DNA from: Chara braunii
Taxonomy: Eukaryota; Streptophyta; Charophyceae; Charales; Characeae
Length of the DNA stretch: 20,923 bases
Assembly (NCBI GenBank): GCA_003427395.1
Contig: BFEA01000859.1
Location: 123,710 to 144,632, forward strand
Direction: 5' to 3'
The stretch's first letter is position 1, and each line of letters starts with the position of its first letter. The position numbers and the translations under genes are program-made. This document shows, in pieces, positions 9,134 to 18,333 of this stretch. The notes under the pieces are model-generated. The model was given only the letters and a program-made list of their open reading frames with translations, was not told the origin of the DNA and made no database searches.

Positions 9134-9826
9134 CTACTCCCTCTATCGCTGGCGGCATTTTTACCGGCTCGCCTGTAGCAGAGACAAAAACTAGATACAT
9201 ACCCTCCTCCTGATTTTGCTTATAATAATTGTAGAACGCGGCGGCACGCATGTACCCGTGAGACTCAATCAGACTACCAACTTTCAATTTATGCAATCTG
9301 GCGGTCCCTCCACCTAGCAAAGTGTGTTTGACCACTTTTCGGTTCCAGTCAAAAAAGGGTTGTGCCACAGAGAGGTAGTACATACCTAACAACATATCCA
9401 TGGGGAGTTCGTCACTAACTAGGAACGAGACGCGATGTCTCAGTTCCCCTCCCGCGTACGGGAAACAACACTCAACATCTTGGAGGTAGTCGTTGACTAC
9501 CATGCGCTGTTTGTTGGCACAGGTCGACTCAGGTGCTGCACTTGCCCTTGTAAGCGCAACCTCTCAACGCACACGCGACTGATAAAGTTCCTAGTCGAGC
9601 AAGTGTCATAATAGGCCTCGGCCTTGCGGCCACCAATGACCACGTCGCTGACGAACATTTCACCCTTCGGGGCTTTGACTAGGGTCGTCCAAGAATCTAG
9701 CGGGTCTGATCTAGACCACTCCTCCTCTAGCTCCTCTAAGGACTCAAACACATTCATCGAACAGAGGGTCGATGGGTCTGAATGTGTTTGCGGGACGACG
9801 CTGGAGTCAGTAGCTTGGGCCATCTC

Positions 9827-9858
9827 TCGAGATGGTGAGGGTGTCTCCACCACCTCGA
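9827..9858 (-). other. hairpin downstream of the gag-pol overlap
   Basis: Minus-strand arms TCGAGGTGGTGG and TCACCATCTCGA can form 12 pairs (two G-U) around an 8-base loop, AGACACCC. It begins 39 bases after the GGGAAAC heptamer. That is farther than the usual 5-9 bases for a frameshift stimulator, so the function is unproven. Confidence 0.35.
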
Positions 9859-9885
9859 CCCTAGCAGGAACAACTACTATTCCTA

Positions 9886-11853
9886 CTAGCCCAACGTGTT
9901 TCCCGGAGCAGTGCCAGAAGTACAAGCTACATTGCTACCAACAGGATGGGAGGGTCCCAAAACCTGCCCCATCGTAGGCCGGATCTTATCGGTCACCTTC
10001 TTGTTGCGGCACTTGAATTGGTTATGGCCATATTGGTCACAACGAATACAGGCATGTCGTGAATATCGATCTCTCCACACGTCCTCTGTGAGACCCGCTT
10101 TCTCCCATGGAGGAGCATTGGGGTAAACTTGACTCCTAGACCGGGAACCTCCATGGCGTCTACCGGTCGCCTTACCTTTCTGAGCTACGGCAGCGATTAC
10201 TCCACCCTCTGAAGCTTCTACGCTGCCAGCCTCTGAACCTACTCCTTCCTGGAAGTTGTCGTCTAATTCGATGGTTGAACCATCGTTATCAACAAACATA
10301 ATGCGGCCCTTCGCCTTCCAGTTGGAAGGCAGTGTCTTCTTCCTACCGACCGTTGTGGGATTATGTCCATGCCCTATCTTCGCCTCAAGGTCTAGGACCT
10401 TCTTGCTGAACGAGGGGAAGTTGTGAACATTGATGTTGGCCTCACCTGCCAACTGATTCCTGAGAGGCATAGGAAAGCATCTCAGGTAGGAGGTGAGTTA
10501 AACCTGGGGGTCATAGCGCACCCCAGGGACACAGATCAGACGCTCTACAGCGTCGGTGGCCTCCCTTATTGACTTAAACTGCATCATAAGCAGTGTCAAG
10601 ATCGCGTAAGTAGCCTTTTGAGCCTTCTGAGGATCATGCCACCTTTCTTCCACCATCTTGAGGAAGTCCTCCAGTTTTTGGTGGGCTTCCCAAGCGCAGA
10701 AGTCATGACCGTACCCCTGTAGTTGCACTAAACCGCTCAAGCATCGTGCTGCACTACCCTCTAGATAGGATGCAGCCACAAGCACTTCCTCGTGCGGCAA
10801 GGTAAGTTTCCACTTGACATAGACCGGCACTGCCCTCAACCACGTGTCGAGGTCTTCGCCTCTCTTATCCCCTGTGAAGGGTTTAGGAGCGGCGATGGCC
10901 GTCTTTGGTACCCACTGTGTTTGTCCCGGTCCCCGCATCACTCCAGGCTGTGGACCCTATGACAAAGGCTACTGTGCTAACTGTTGGGGTTGTGTACCCT
11001 GCAGCTCTACAGACTGCGAGACAGCAGGCTGCGTGGTAACCGCAACCTGCAACGGAGATTGGGTGAACACTGTTTGTACAGGAACCTGCAAACTAGATGC
11101 TGTTGATATCCCTCCTGATAGCGGCATGCCCAGGGAAACGATCGCGGCCAATGATGGAGCTACATATGGGGATACCCCAGTCACGGGTGGGACAAAAGGA
11201 GGAGGTTGTACAACGGGCCAGGCACCAGGTCCGGACATCGGCGACGTTGCCTGCTCTTGCCCAGCCAGCAGGGCCAAACTTTGTTGAATGTCATGAAGGA
11301 TGGTTGTCTGATGGTCCTGCATTTCAACTACATTTAGCAGGACGGACCGTATGGTCCTCACATCATCAGTCACGTGCGTCAGGTCCATCTCCTCTAACTC
11401 ACTAACGTCCGCTTGTCTCCGCTGCATCCTGGCTCTTCTTCTAATCATCCTTTCCTTCTCCGCTTTTATCTCTCCTAATGCCTTCTGTAGCTGTGCCTCC
11501 TGCAATGCTGCTTGTTGTATGGCGATCTCGTCCGAAGTCAACACTATTGGTTGGCTTGCCATTACGCCAGTGGACTGACTCTGGGTCTGCGCGACCGTTG
11601 ACCTGACGAATCCTGAACTACCGGCCTGAGTAGTCTGCTGCGCAGAGGTGGCCATGGCTTCTGAAGTTGCGGCTTCACTCACAAGTGCCCTGCTAGCCTC
11701 TGCTGCTCTAGCCCTCCTCCGCTGCTGCAACCTCTCCCTACGCTCACGGAACAGATATATGTCACCCTCTGGACCTAATGCCAAATGGGCTACTGGGCAC
11801 CTTGCCGATCGCAAGATCCGATCGTCCTCTCTAGTGTCCTCCTCGTCGCTCAT
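9886..11853 (-). pseudogene. element 1 gag (stops inside)
   Basis: The structural protein that packages element RNA. The start is taken at the ATG at 11851-11853 (MSDEEDTRED). Basic RERRERLQQRRRARAAEA is followed by a Ser/Thr/Gln-rich linker. A probable coiled coil (ALQEAQLQKALGEIKAEKER and on, about 11260-11480) and a Pro/Gln-rich stretch come next. The capsid-like domain (10950-10500) contains DTWLRAVPVYVKWKL and ASYLEGSAARCL. The zinc knuckle CIRCDQYGHNQFKC (CX2CX4HX4C) is at about 10010-10050. In-frame stops are TAG 10969-10971, TAG 10957-10959 and TAA 10498-10500; reading continues in the same frame after each. The final stop TAG 9886-9888 follows a GGGAAAC heptamer. An intact Gag would be about 655 residues. 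Confidence 0.85.
9898..9904 (-). promoter_or_regulatory. candidate -1 ribosomal frameshift heptamer GGGAAAC
   Basis: In the gag frame the bases are phased G GGA AAC, the X XXY YYZ rule for -1 slippage. They lie three codons (ACG TTG GGC) before the gag TAG. A -1 slip enters the protease frame, which reads HVGLVGIVVV and onward without a stop. The alternative is a simple one-base deletion in the following GGG run. Confidence 0.4.
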
Positions 11854-13109
11854 AAGCAATAGCACTGTACACAATCTGCACTAATGCACACTAGATGCCT
11901 ACCGCAGCGTAGTGCACATACCAATTAAGTAATTGGTGGTTATTTCGGAGTAGATACACTTGGGGTCAACAGGTAAGTCAGATTCCTACAAACGAAACTA
12001 TTTTTAGCCTGATTAATCCGCGAACAGTGAACAGTTACAGTTCTAATTATGCGGCCTGTCAGATGTCAAATGGCTGTGCATCTAACTAATCAAAACATAA
12101 AAATAGAATCATGTGGATAGGACAGTATGGAATTTTTCTTGAACTTATCAACTGAAATCTACCCCTCCCTTACTTCCCCTGAATGTCACTTGACGTCAGC
12201 GTCCCTAAGCAATCCGGAGAGCGTTGCGTGTCTAAAAGGTGTGTGTTCGGCCCACCCCTGTGCCCTGAGTATCTGCTGAGCTGGCCAGCCCTGCACTGGA
12301 TTATCCTCGCGTGCAGCGAGCCTTACAATCATTGGCTGATCCAGAGGCCATTTAACAACTGCCCCCAAGTGTCATCAGGAATTATTTTACGTCGCAGCAG
12401 GACGACGGTCACAGCCAATGATTTCCCCTGCCGGTGTTTATTTAAAGACGCCCGGTTCTCGTCTTCCACTTAGGGCTGGCCTGCCCTTCAATACCCATCT
12501 AACAGCGCAGCGAGCTGCACAAAGGCCAAGCAGCAAAGCATGTGTGCTCTACTCCTCGTGGGTTGGCATGGGGACCGTGACCCAGTGCTTCGTCCAGGGC
12601 CCTTCAGAAAGCTCCACCCATCTTTTCCCAGATGCTCCACGAGTCCACGTGAACATTGCCGACTCTCAAGGTTGAGCGCACTCGACACCTCACAAGAGTC
12701 ACAATGAGAGGACTCTCAAGAAGGAACACACAACCTCACGGTAAGAAGTGTCAAAGAGGGTAGATAAGGTTAAGAGCAACGTACCTCAAATAGCTGCCCC
12801 CAACCACAGAGATAATCTCACCAGATGACCTGATGCCGATTGTAATGACCAGTCATTGCTTCGGCACACCCGCATTACACGCCGTTCCACCTCAGCACCA
12901 ATCGCACATTAGATAGTTCTCATCACACTGCCCAACACCCACATTACACACCGTAGCCTTCCTGGCGATCCCCTCACCTCCTAGGTCGCCACTACTCGTC
13001 TCCGCCCTCCTCACTACACACCACTTACGGACAAACTCGCCAAGCAGACCGCATGTATGTACCGCATAAGGTAGAAGACAAGCGCCAGACGATTGCAAAT
13101 CGTACCACA
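11854..13109 (-). other. leader (5' untranslated region) of element 1
   Basis: A stretch of about 1,256 bases between the PBS and the gag ATG, long for a leader. It would hold packaging and dimer signals, none of which I can identify. On the opposite strand it contains TGACGTCA (12191-12198), inverted and direct CCAAT (12331-12335, 12415-12419) and TATTTAAA (12439-12446). Its short open frames do not resemble proteins. Confidence 0.7.
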
Positions 13110-13121
13110 GCTCCGATACCA
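13110..13121 (-). other. primer binding site of element 1
   Basis: Minus-strand TGGTATCGGAGC begins three bases (ATT) after the end of the 5' LTR. It matches the usual plant PBS for initiator Met tRNA, TGGTATCAGAGC, at 11 of 12 positions. Confidence 0.85.
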
Positions 13122-13124
13122 AAT

Positions 13125-14088
13125 TGCGAGGAAGATGAGCAATAGTGAACTTCAGCAATCAAACAGCATCATATACACAAGACCAGATAGTCGTGACCTC
13201 GAACCAACAGCAGAATTGCATTACGAGTTTCACCAAATAAGAACACACCGAGAGCTCATAATTGACAATGCTGGTAAAGTCTCATCATCATCATCAATGA
13301 GGAACCAATGTTGATATCCTATATGGCGCGCGGTGCCCAGACTACAGATGGCAGATCCTATCTAGCCTAGACTACAACGCCGAAGATGACGTCAACATCT
13401 TTCCCGAAGTACGAGCATACAGCGACCAATGCCGCACGCTTCCAGCACCAGGTATGTCTCTCGCCTCACTCACAACCTTGTTCCTCAACACACAGATGCC
13501 ACTTGCACCCAAGGACCATCCTGCGCCACACCCAGCTTACAGCAGCGCAGCTCGGCTATGGCTGCCTGCTCCTTCCCTGCTCGCCCGTGAGCGTGTGAGC
13601 GCTGGCCAGCAAATAGCGCAGCATGCAGCCAGCACCCGAATGCCAAATGTGGAGGCAGGCCCTTTGCTATATGGAAGTGGCCTGCCTGCTTGCTTGTCCC
13701 AGGCTGCGCTGGGCCTTTACCAAGAAGCTTCCGGTAGGCCTCAGTAGGCTGAGGCCCAGTCCACACAACTCAGGCCTTGGGCCTGTAGTGGTGGCTCGCG
13801 CCCAACTGTCAACGGCCTGTGTGGTGGCTCGCGCCCAACTGTCAACGGCCTGTGTTTGGCCCAATACCCGTACCCAGCCCAGGGCCTGCTTTCCATACAT
13901 TCGCACAGGCGGCCCAGGGCCTGGGTTTTCTCAACCAACTGGCGCTGCGCAACTGCCTGAATTTCCTTGAGTTGCGTGGTGACCAAAATAGGGGCCCTCA
14001 GGCCCTCGTTGTGCCTGCCTTCACTTAGGGCGGCCGACGTGATACTTGGCACGGCCTGAATGGGGCTCATAGGGGCATATGCCTCGCA
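13125..14088 (-). repeat. 5' LTR of element 1
   Basis: 964 bases, paired with 5224-6173. It carries a 33-base tandem duplication (13790-13822 and 13823-13855) absent from the other LTR. The CATATAG box is at 13667-13673 and TGACGTCA at 13387-13394. Being at the sense 5' end, this copy would drive transcription. Confidence 0.93.
13667..13673 (-). promoter_or_regulatory. TATA-like box of the element 1 5' LTR
   Basis: Minus-strand CATATAG at the same place as in the other LTRs. If active, transcripts would start a few tens of bases further left. Confidence 0.45.
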
Positions 14089-14334
14089 AAATGTCCCTCC
14101 CTCCCTCTATAAGGTTGAAATAACGGAATCTCCCTCAAAAAAAATTAAAAAATCTTTCAGCAAAGGAATGACTCATCCCACTTAGCACCAGCCAAGGCCT
14201 GTTGCAGTGACAAAGAGAAGGGAACAAAAAAGGAGGGACGAGTAGGAGAGACGGAAACTTCATCTGCACTCTACCCTTTTGGGGATGAAAGTCTGAAACA
14301 AGAAAAAGAGATCATGAGAGAGACACACACACAC

Positions 14335-14394
<60 letters not shown>

Positions 14395-14411
14395 GAGAGA
14401 GAGAGAGAGAA
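14089..14411. repeat. repeat unit R, copy 1, right part
   Basis: Continues R after element 1 and matches 20601 onward, with words such as tccctccctct, gaaataacgg and cacttagcaccagccaagg. It ends in (AC)n then (GA)n. aaat at 14089-14092 is the right copy of the element 1 target duplication. Confidence 0.88.
14323..14392. repeat. (AC)n microsatellite
   Basis: About 35 AC units with one interruption (acaaca near 14335), followed by (GA)n at 14394-14411. Confidence 0.97.
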
Positions 14412-14498
14412 AGTCTGACACATTTTCAGGTGTCAGAGTTCTCTGAGCCATCATCACGGGGCCCAGTTGGCAGTAAACCCATAAACTGTTTTGGAAAA
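14412..14498. other. short spacer with a perfect hairpin
   Basis: TCTGACAC (14414-14421) and GTGTCAGA (14430-14437) are perfect inverted repeats around an 8-base loop. Nothing else is recognised. Confidence 0.5.
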
Positions 14499-14632
14499 TA
14501 ATCAATCAATCAATCAATCAATTAATAAATCAACCAATCAATCAATCAATTCGATTGATTGGATTGATTGATTGATTGATTTTGATTGATTGATTTTGAT
14601 TGATTGATTTTGATTGATTGATTTGTTGATTT
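14499..14632. repeat. (AATC)n switching to (GATT)n, microsatellite hairpin
   Basis: Left arm of AATC units to 14550, centre tcg (14551-14553), right arm of GATT/TTGATT units. The central arms caatcaat and attgattg are perfect complements and pairing can continue with small bulges. Confidence 0.9.
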
Positions 14633-14676
14633 CCTCCCCCCCAAAAAAGGTGGAATGGGGAAGGGCAAGAGGGAAG

Positions 14677-15780
14677 TGCAAGGAATATGAGTGAGAGCGA
14701 TATACAGAAATCCAAATTGCAAGATCACAAAGTAGTCCAGATAGTCATATACCAAGAAAGACCACAATGAACCAAGATACCATCCAAATAAGAGCAGTAC
14801 AGTGAACTCGAATGTCAATGCTGACACACTCTGGCCACACCAACATATCCGATTGGCGCCCAGCAGCCAGCCTACTCTACTCAGCCTATCTAGCCTACCT
14901 ACGTTCATGCAACATGATCACATCAAAGTTGAACACCAATGTACGTGACGTCATCACCAATGTGACCGCCAGCATACACCAGGTACATATCTCTCTCCTC
15001 CCCTCATCACACCCTGTCTCCCTTCTGCATACGCCTCCTACCCGAAGACAACCATCACCATCATCGCGCCTGCGCCCCAGCACCCCAGCTATGGCCACCT
15101 TGCGCCCGCTGCCTCAGCAGCGCCCCTCTCACCTCAGCGCCCATGCGAGCGTCAAGCCCGCAGCTTAGCGCAGCTTCTATGCACAAATGCAGCACTGTGG
15201 CCACATTGCCCAGTCAGGCCAGAATGTCATGCCCCTGGACTCTCACTTTCCTATATGGAAAGTGTGCCCTGCCGCTGGCTGTTCTGGGCCTGGCGTGTAG
15301 GGGCCCAATAGCTTCAAGTTGGCCCCAAGTGTCTNNGCCCAGGCCNAGTTTCAGATACTGGCCCNGGCCTCGTGCAGTTAGGCACATCCACGTAGCCCTC
15401 CAGGCTCCAAGTNNTTGCCTCATTCTCATTGGNCCGCNACATATGTGTGACGACAATGCTGAATTCTCATTGGTCCGNGNCCANTGTGTGATNTGTCGGC
15501 CTCCCACTACGTTTGCCCANGGCGCAACGACCTGAGTGTTGGGCTCAANTGTACATNGCAGTTGTTGCTTTTGGAAGGAGCCACAGANNGCTCACNTTGC
15601 TTTGTAACCANCAGGCGTGNTGCAACAGTNTGANACCCCACCTACGGAAAATGTCAGAAATAGGCCCCANGGGGATGTGCTGGCCCACGTTCACTTANGG
15701 TGGGCATGAGGCTTTCNGGAGGCCTAAACCCAGAACATTTGCANGCCTCTGNAGNNCCTTAGCGAGGCTCAGTCCTCACA
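14677..15780 (-). repeat. 3' LTR of element 2
   Basis: About 1.1 kb. The plus start tgcaaggaatatgag resembles the element 1 LTR end tgcaaggaagatgag, and the plus end is agtcctcaca. It carries TGACGTCA (14946-14953), CTATATG (15251-15257) and the U3 hairpin (15683-15705). Many single N bases lie between 15335 and 15756, so this part is poorly sequenced. Confidence 0.8.
15251..15257 (-). promoter_or_regulatory. TATA-like box of the element 2 LTR
   Basis: Minus-strand CATATAG in the equivalent position to the other LTRs. Confidence 0.4.
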
Positions 15781-15793
15781 TACCATCCCCCTT
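15781..15793 (-). other. polypurine tract of element 2
   Basis: Minus-strand AAGGGGGATGGTA abuts the TG start of the LTR and follows the end of the pol frame by 26 bases. Confidence 0.7.
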
Positions 15794-15819
15794 AGCTTCG
15801 AGAGTCCGCTGAGATGCTT

Positions 15820-16978
15820 CTATGCAGGTGCTTTCCCCTTCAACTTTCGTTCATACTCTGCCACGATCTGAGGTGCTGTCCTGACTAGCTCCTCTCTTGT
15901 GAACCAACGATCTTCTTTCCGATCCGTATGATGGTTGAATCTGACCCAGTACTCCCTCATATGTTTCGGTGGTTTTCCTCTACCTACAGGCTTGGGGAGA
16001 GGCTGACCTCTGTGTTCCAAAATGTTGTCGACGTCCAGATGACCATCCATGGTTGGAGGCAACATTGATCTTCTTGATGAGAACTGATCAGTCTCAATGA
16101 AAAGTGCAAGCTTGGAAGCATGAAATACATGGTAAGTGCACAGATATCCAACTCGTTACACATGATATCCAGAACTTCCCATGGACTGAATATTGCCGCA
16201 TTAGTTTTTTAGCGAAATTGAATTCTTGTCCCAGTCCACTAGCCTTTACCCAAACACGTTCTCCTACCTGAAATGTGGACTGTCATTTGTGCTTGTTCTC
16301 GGAGGCAATCATTGCCTCCTGAGATTTTATGATGTGCTCGACAGCCTGCTGCAACAACTTCTCATACTGAACACCAAATTCTATGGTTCCAGATGTTGCT
16401 GCTGGTCCGGTTTATGGAAGGACGAAGGCTAGTGCAGATTTAGGCTTCCACCCCAAACACAGCTCCTTGGGACTGACGTTGATGGTGTTGTGTGTAGCGT
16501 TGTTGTAGAGGCTGGCGATGAGAGGCAAATGTTGCACCACGCGGTTCATCTGTTCAGCTTGCCCATGGGCTTCAGGATGATTCCCCGAAGTCATTTGGAG
16601 TTGGCTGCATATTTGCTCAGCAGCCTCCTTCCTTATTTCACTGGTGAATAGGACATCTCTGTCACTAACAATACTCTGGTAGTCCAAAATCATGCACCCG
16701 GTTATCATGAATAACTTGATGACGTGTTGAGTGTTGGCAGTCTCTGGTATAGGGATCAGTCTAGTGTACTTCATAAACCTGTCTACTATTACGAAGATGT
16801 GCCTCTTGCCACTCTTGCTGGTTACAAGGGTGTCCATGAAGTCCATGCAGGGATACACATGGGCTTGAGTAACCCAAGCAGTGCTTGAGTTCGCGGCTTA
16901 TCCCGCCGACAAAGTTGACAAGTCTGGACGTACTTCTTTGCATCGTTAAGCATACTAGGCCACCGGAAAAGCTGCACT
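15820..16978 (-). pseudogene. element 2 integrase with chromodomain-like tail (broken)
   Basis: The zinc-finger C-side is present (TCQLCRRDKPRTQ, about 16900), reading in from the deletion junction near 16978; its histidines are gone. The core keeps all three expected acids: MDFMD (about 16845), SIVSDRDVLFTSE (about 16670) and GQAEQMNR (about 16555). Sixteen or so residues are missing after VVQHL compared with element 1. The region 16070-16410 is scrambled by indels and stops. The last 81 codons (16065-15820) are open, with YWVRFNHH, RWFTREELVRTAP and VAEYERKLK, the chromodomain-like tail, ending in a normal stop close to the PPT. Confidence 0.82.
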
Positions 16979-17689
16979 AGGACCAATCATGAATGTTATC
17001 CATCTTTGCATCTTTGGGCCTAACCCCTTCTGTGGATACCTCATGATCCAAGTACAAGATCTTCGTTCGTCCGAATTGGCATTTCTCCTGATTGATCTTA
17101 TACTTTTGTTGTCTAAGGAGGCCAAGCACAAGATCTAAGTGTTGCACATGCTCCTCGGAAGTCGTACTCAAGATAAGAATATCGTCGAGGTACACGAAAA
17201 TAAACTTATCCAAGCAGTTATGAAATACTTCGTTCATGGCGTGTTGGAATACACCCGGCACATTGCAAAGGCCAAAAGGCATCACCACAAACTCGTATAG
17301 ACTGCACCTAGTATGAAATGCGGTTTTGTGCCGATCCTCGGGTCTAATGGCAATTTGATGGTAGTCGCTTAATATCTATCTTGGTAAAGTACTTCAATCC
17401 TTGCACCCTATCAAGTAGGTCGTCGATGCGGGATAGAGGCTCTCCGTTCTTAATTGTGATGGCATCGATGCCTCTATAATCAATTCATATCCTACATGAT
17501 CCCCTCTTTTTCGGAACAAATAAAATCGGTGAGCCGAAGGGGGAAGTGCTAGGCCGTATCCAGCCCTTCTCTGTGAGTTGTTTTAGTTTCCGACCTAGCT
17601 CGTCCAACTAGGTCAGAACCATCCTATAGATCCTTCCCTTTGGTGTTTTACTGCCGAGATTGTTTCTATGATATAGACAACCTCCCTGT
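16978..17689 (-). pseudogene. element 2 reverse transcriptase fragment
   Basis: Fingers: [14 protein letters not shown] (about 17550), then a stop inside the IDYRG word (TGA near 17490). The loop ITIKNGEPLSRIDDLLD is intact where element 1 has its deletion. A small break falls at the SGYHQ motif (about 17370). The palm then runs open at 17288-16977 with VVMPFGLCNVPGVFQ and VYLDDILILS, so the YLDD catalytic pair is intact. It stops at the deletion junction right after NIHDWS. A one-base loss near 17660 breaks the join to the linker. Confidence 0.85.
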
Positions 17690-18333
17690 CTACGACTCTT
17701 GAAGGTTCCTCAAACGGATCGGGGTACTTAGCAACTACAACTTTTATCTCTCGAGGTGATTTAACAGTATCCCCTTTCTCAGAGACAAAGACTAAGTATG
17801 TACCCTTCTCTTGGTTTTGTTTATAATAATTATAGAACGTTGATACACACATACAACCATAGGAGTGATCAACCTCCTAGCCTTGTAATTTGCTAGTCTA
17901 TTGGTCCTCCCTTTTGGAAGCATATGCTTGAGTACCTTCCGATTTCAGTCAAACTGGGGCTTTGCAACCTTGAGGTATTACATACTTAACAGCATGTCAA
18001 ATGGTAAGTCGTCACTAACTAGGAACGAAATCCAGTGATTTAGTCCCCCACCTCCATAGGAAAAGGCGTAGAGCACGTCCTTGACATCCTCTATGACCAT
18101 CATTTGCTCTTTGTTGGCTAGAGTAGATGCTACAGGTCTACTCAAGAGTTGCACCCGGTCCCCTATACGCAGTCTCTTGACGCAGTCGCGACTTATGAAG
18201 TTATGTGTAGAGCCAATGTCTACGAAGGCACTATACTTGCGGCCACCTACACTGACTTCTACAATGAAATGCTCCCCTCTAGGACCTCTGGATATCGCCA
18301 CCAAAGACTCACGAGGGAACCTGCGCAGGGGAG
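17690..18333 (-). pseudogene. element 2 protease and linker fragment
   Basis: The protease segment (18304-17978) has GGRKYSAFVDIGSTHNFIS, so the active-site triad is D-I-G rather than D-S/T-G, then SRPVASTLANKEQMMV and WISFLVSDDLPFDMLLSM, ending at a TAA where element 1 reads on. The linker (17852-17613) has [19 protein letters not shown] and VVAKYPDPFEEP. The latter shows the uninterrupted form of the sequence broken by an 8-base near-duplication in element 1. Homology stops at R copy 2, so gag is absent. Confidence 0.82.

Larger units (their letters stand above)
9081..9925 (-). pseudogene. element 1 protease and linker to RT (frameshifted)
   Basis: Aspartic protease that would cut the Gag-Pol polyprotein. 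The first half (9925-9500) has an acidic leader (SLEELEEEWSRSDPLDSW), then GGRKAEAYYDTCSTRNFIS, in which the usual D-S/T-G active-site triad is DTC, so the glycine is lost. A break near 9515-9530 is best explained by a deletion of about 13 bases between short direct repeats. The second half (9503-9081) carries RVSFLVSDELPMDMLLGMYY, the flap and C-terminal part, then [17 protein letters not shown]. An 8-base near-duplication at 9118-9133 breaks the frame before RT. The frame opens in -1 relative to gag, with overlap at 9886-9935. Confidence 0.85.
5224..14088 (-). mobile_element. full-length Ty3/gypsy LTR retrotransposon (element 1), inactive
   Basis: An 8,865-base element on the minus strand. 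In sense order it has the 5' LTR (13125-14088), PBS (13110-13121), a leader of about 1.26 kb, gag (from 11853), protease, reverse transcriptase, RNase H, integrase, a chromodomain-like tail (ending 6211), a PPT (6174-6187) and the 3' LTR (5224-6173). The order RT, RNase H, integrase defines Ty3/gypsy rather than Ty1/copia. The LTRs start TG and end CA, and differ at about 29 of about 930 aligned bases by hand count. The target duplication is aagt (5220-5223) and aaat (14089-14092), one mismatch; the empty site survives in R copy 2 as aaat at 20601-20604. Frameshifts, stops and changed active-site residues make it non-autonomous. Confidence 0.93.

Noticed and set aside
10844-11884. Plus-strand open frames across the gag region
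   Set aside because: They are antisense shadows of the gag frame.
14499-14632. CRISPR array or telomere relic
   Set aside because: The units are 4-7 base microsatellite words with no spacers, and do not match plant telomere TTTAGGG.
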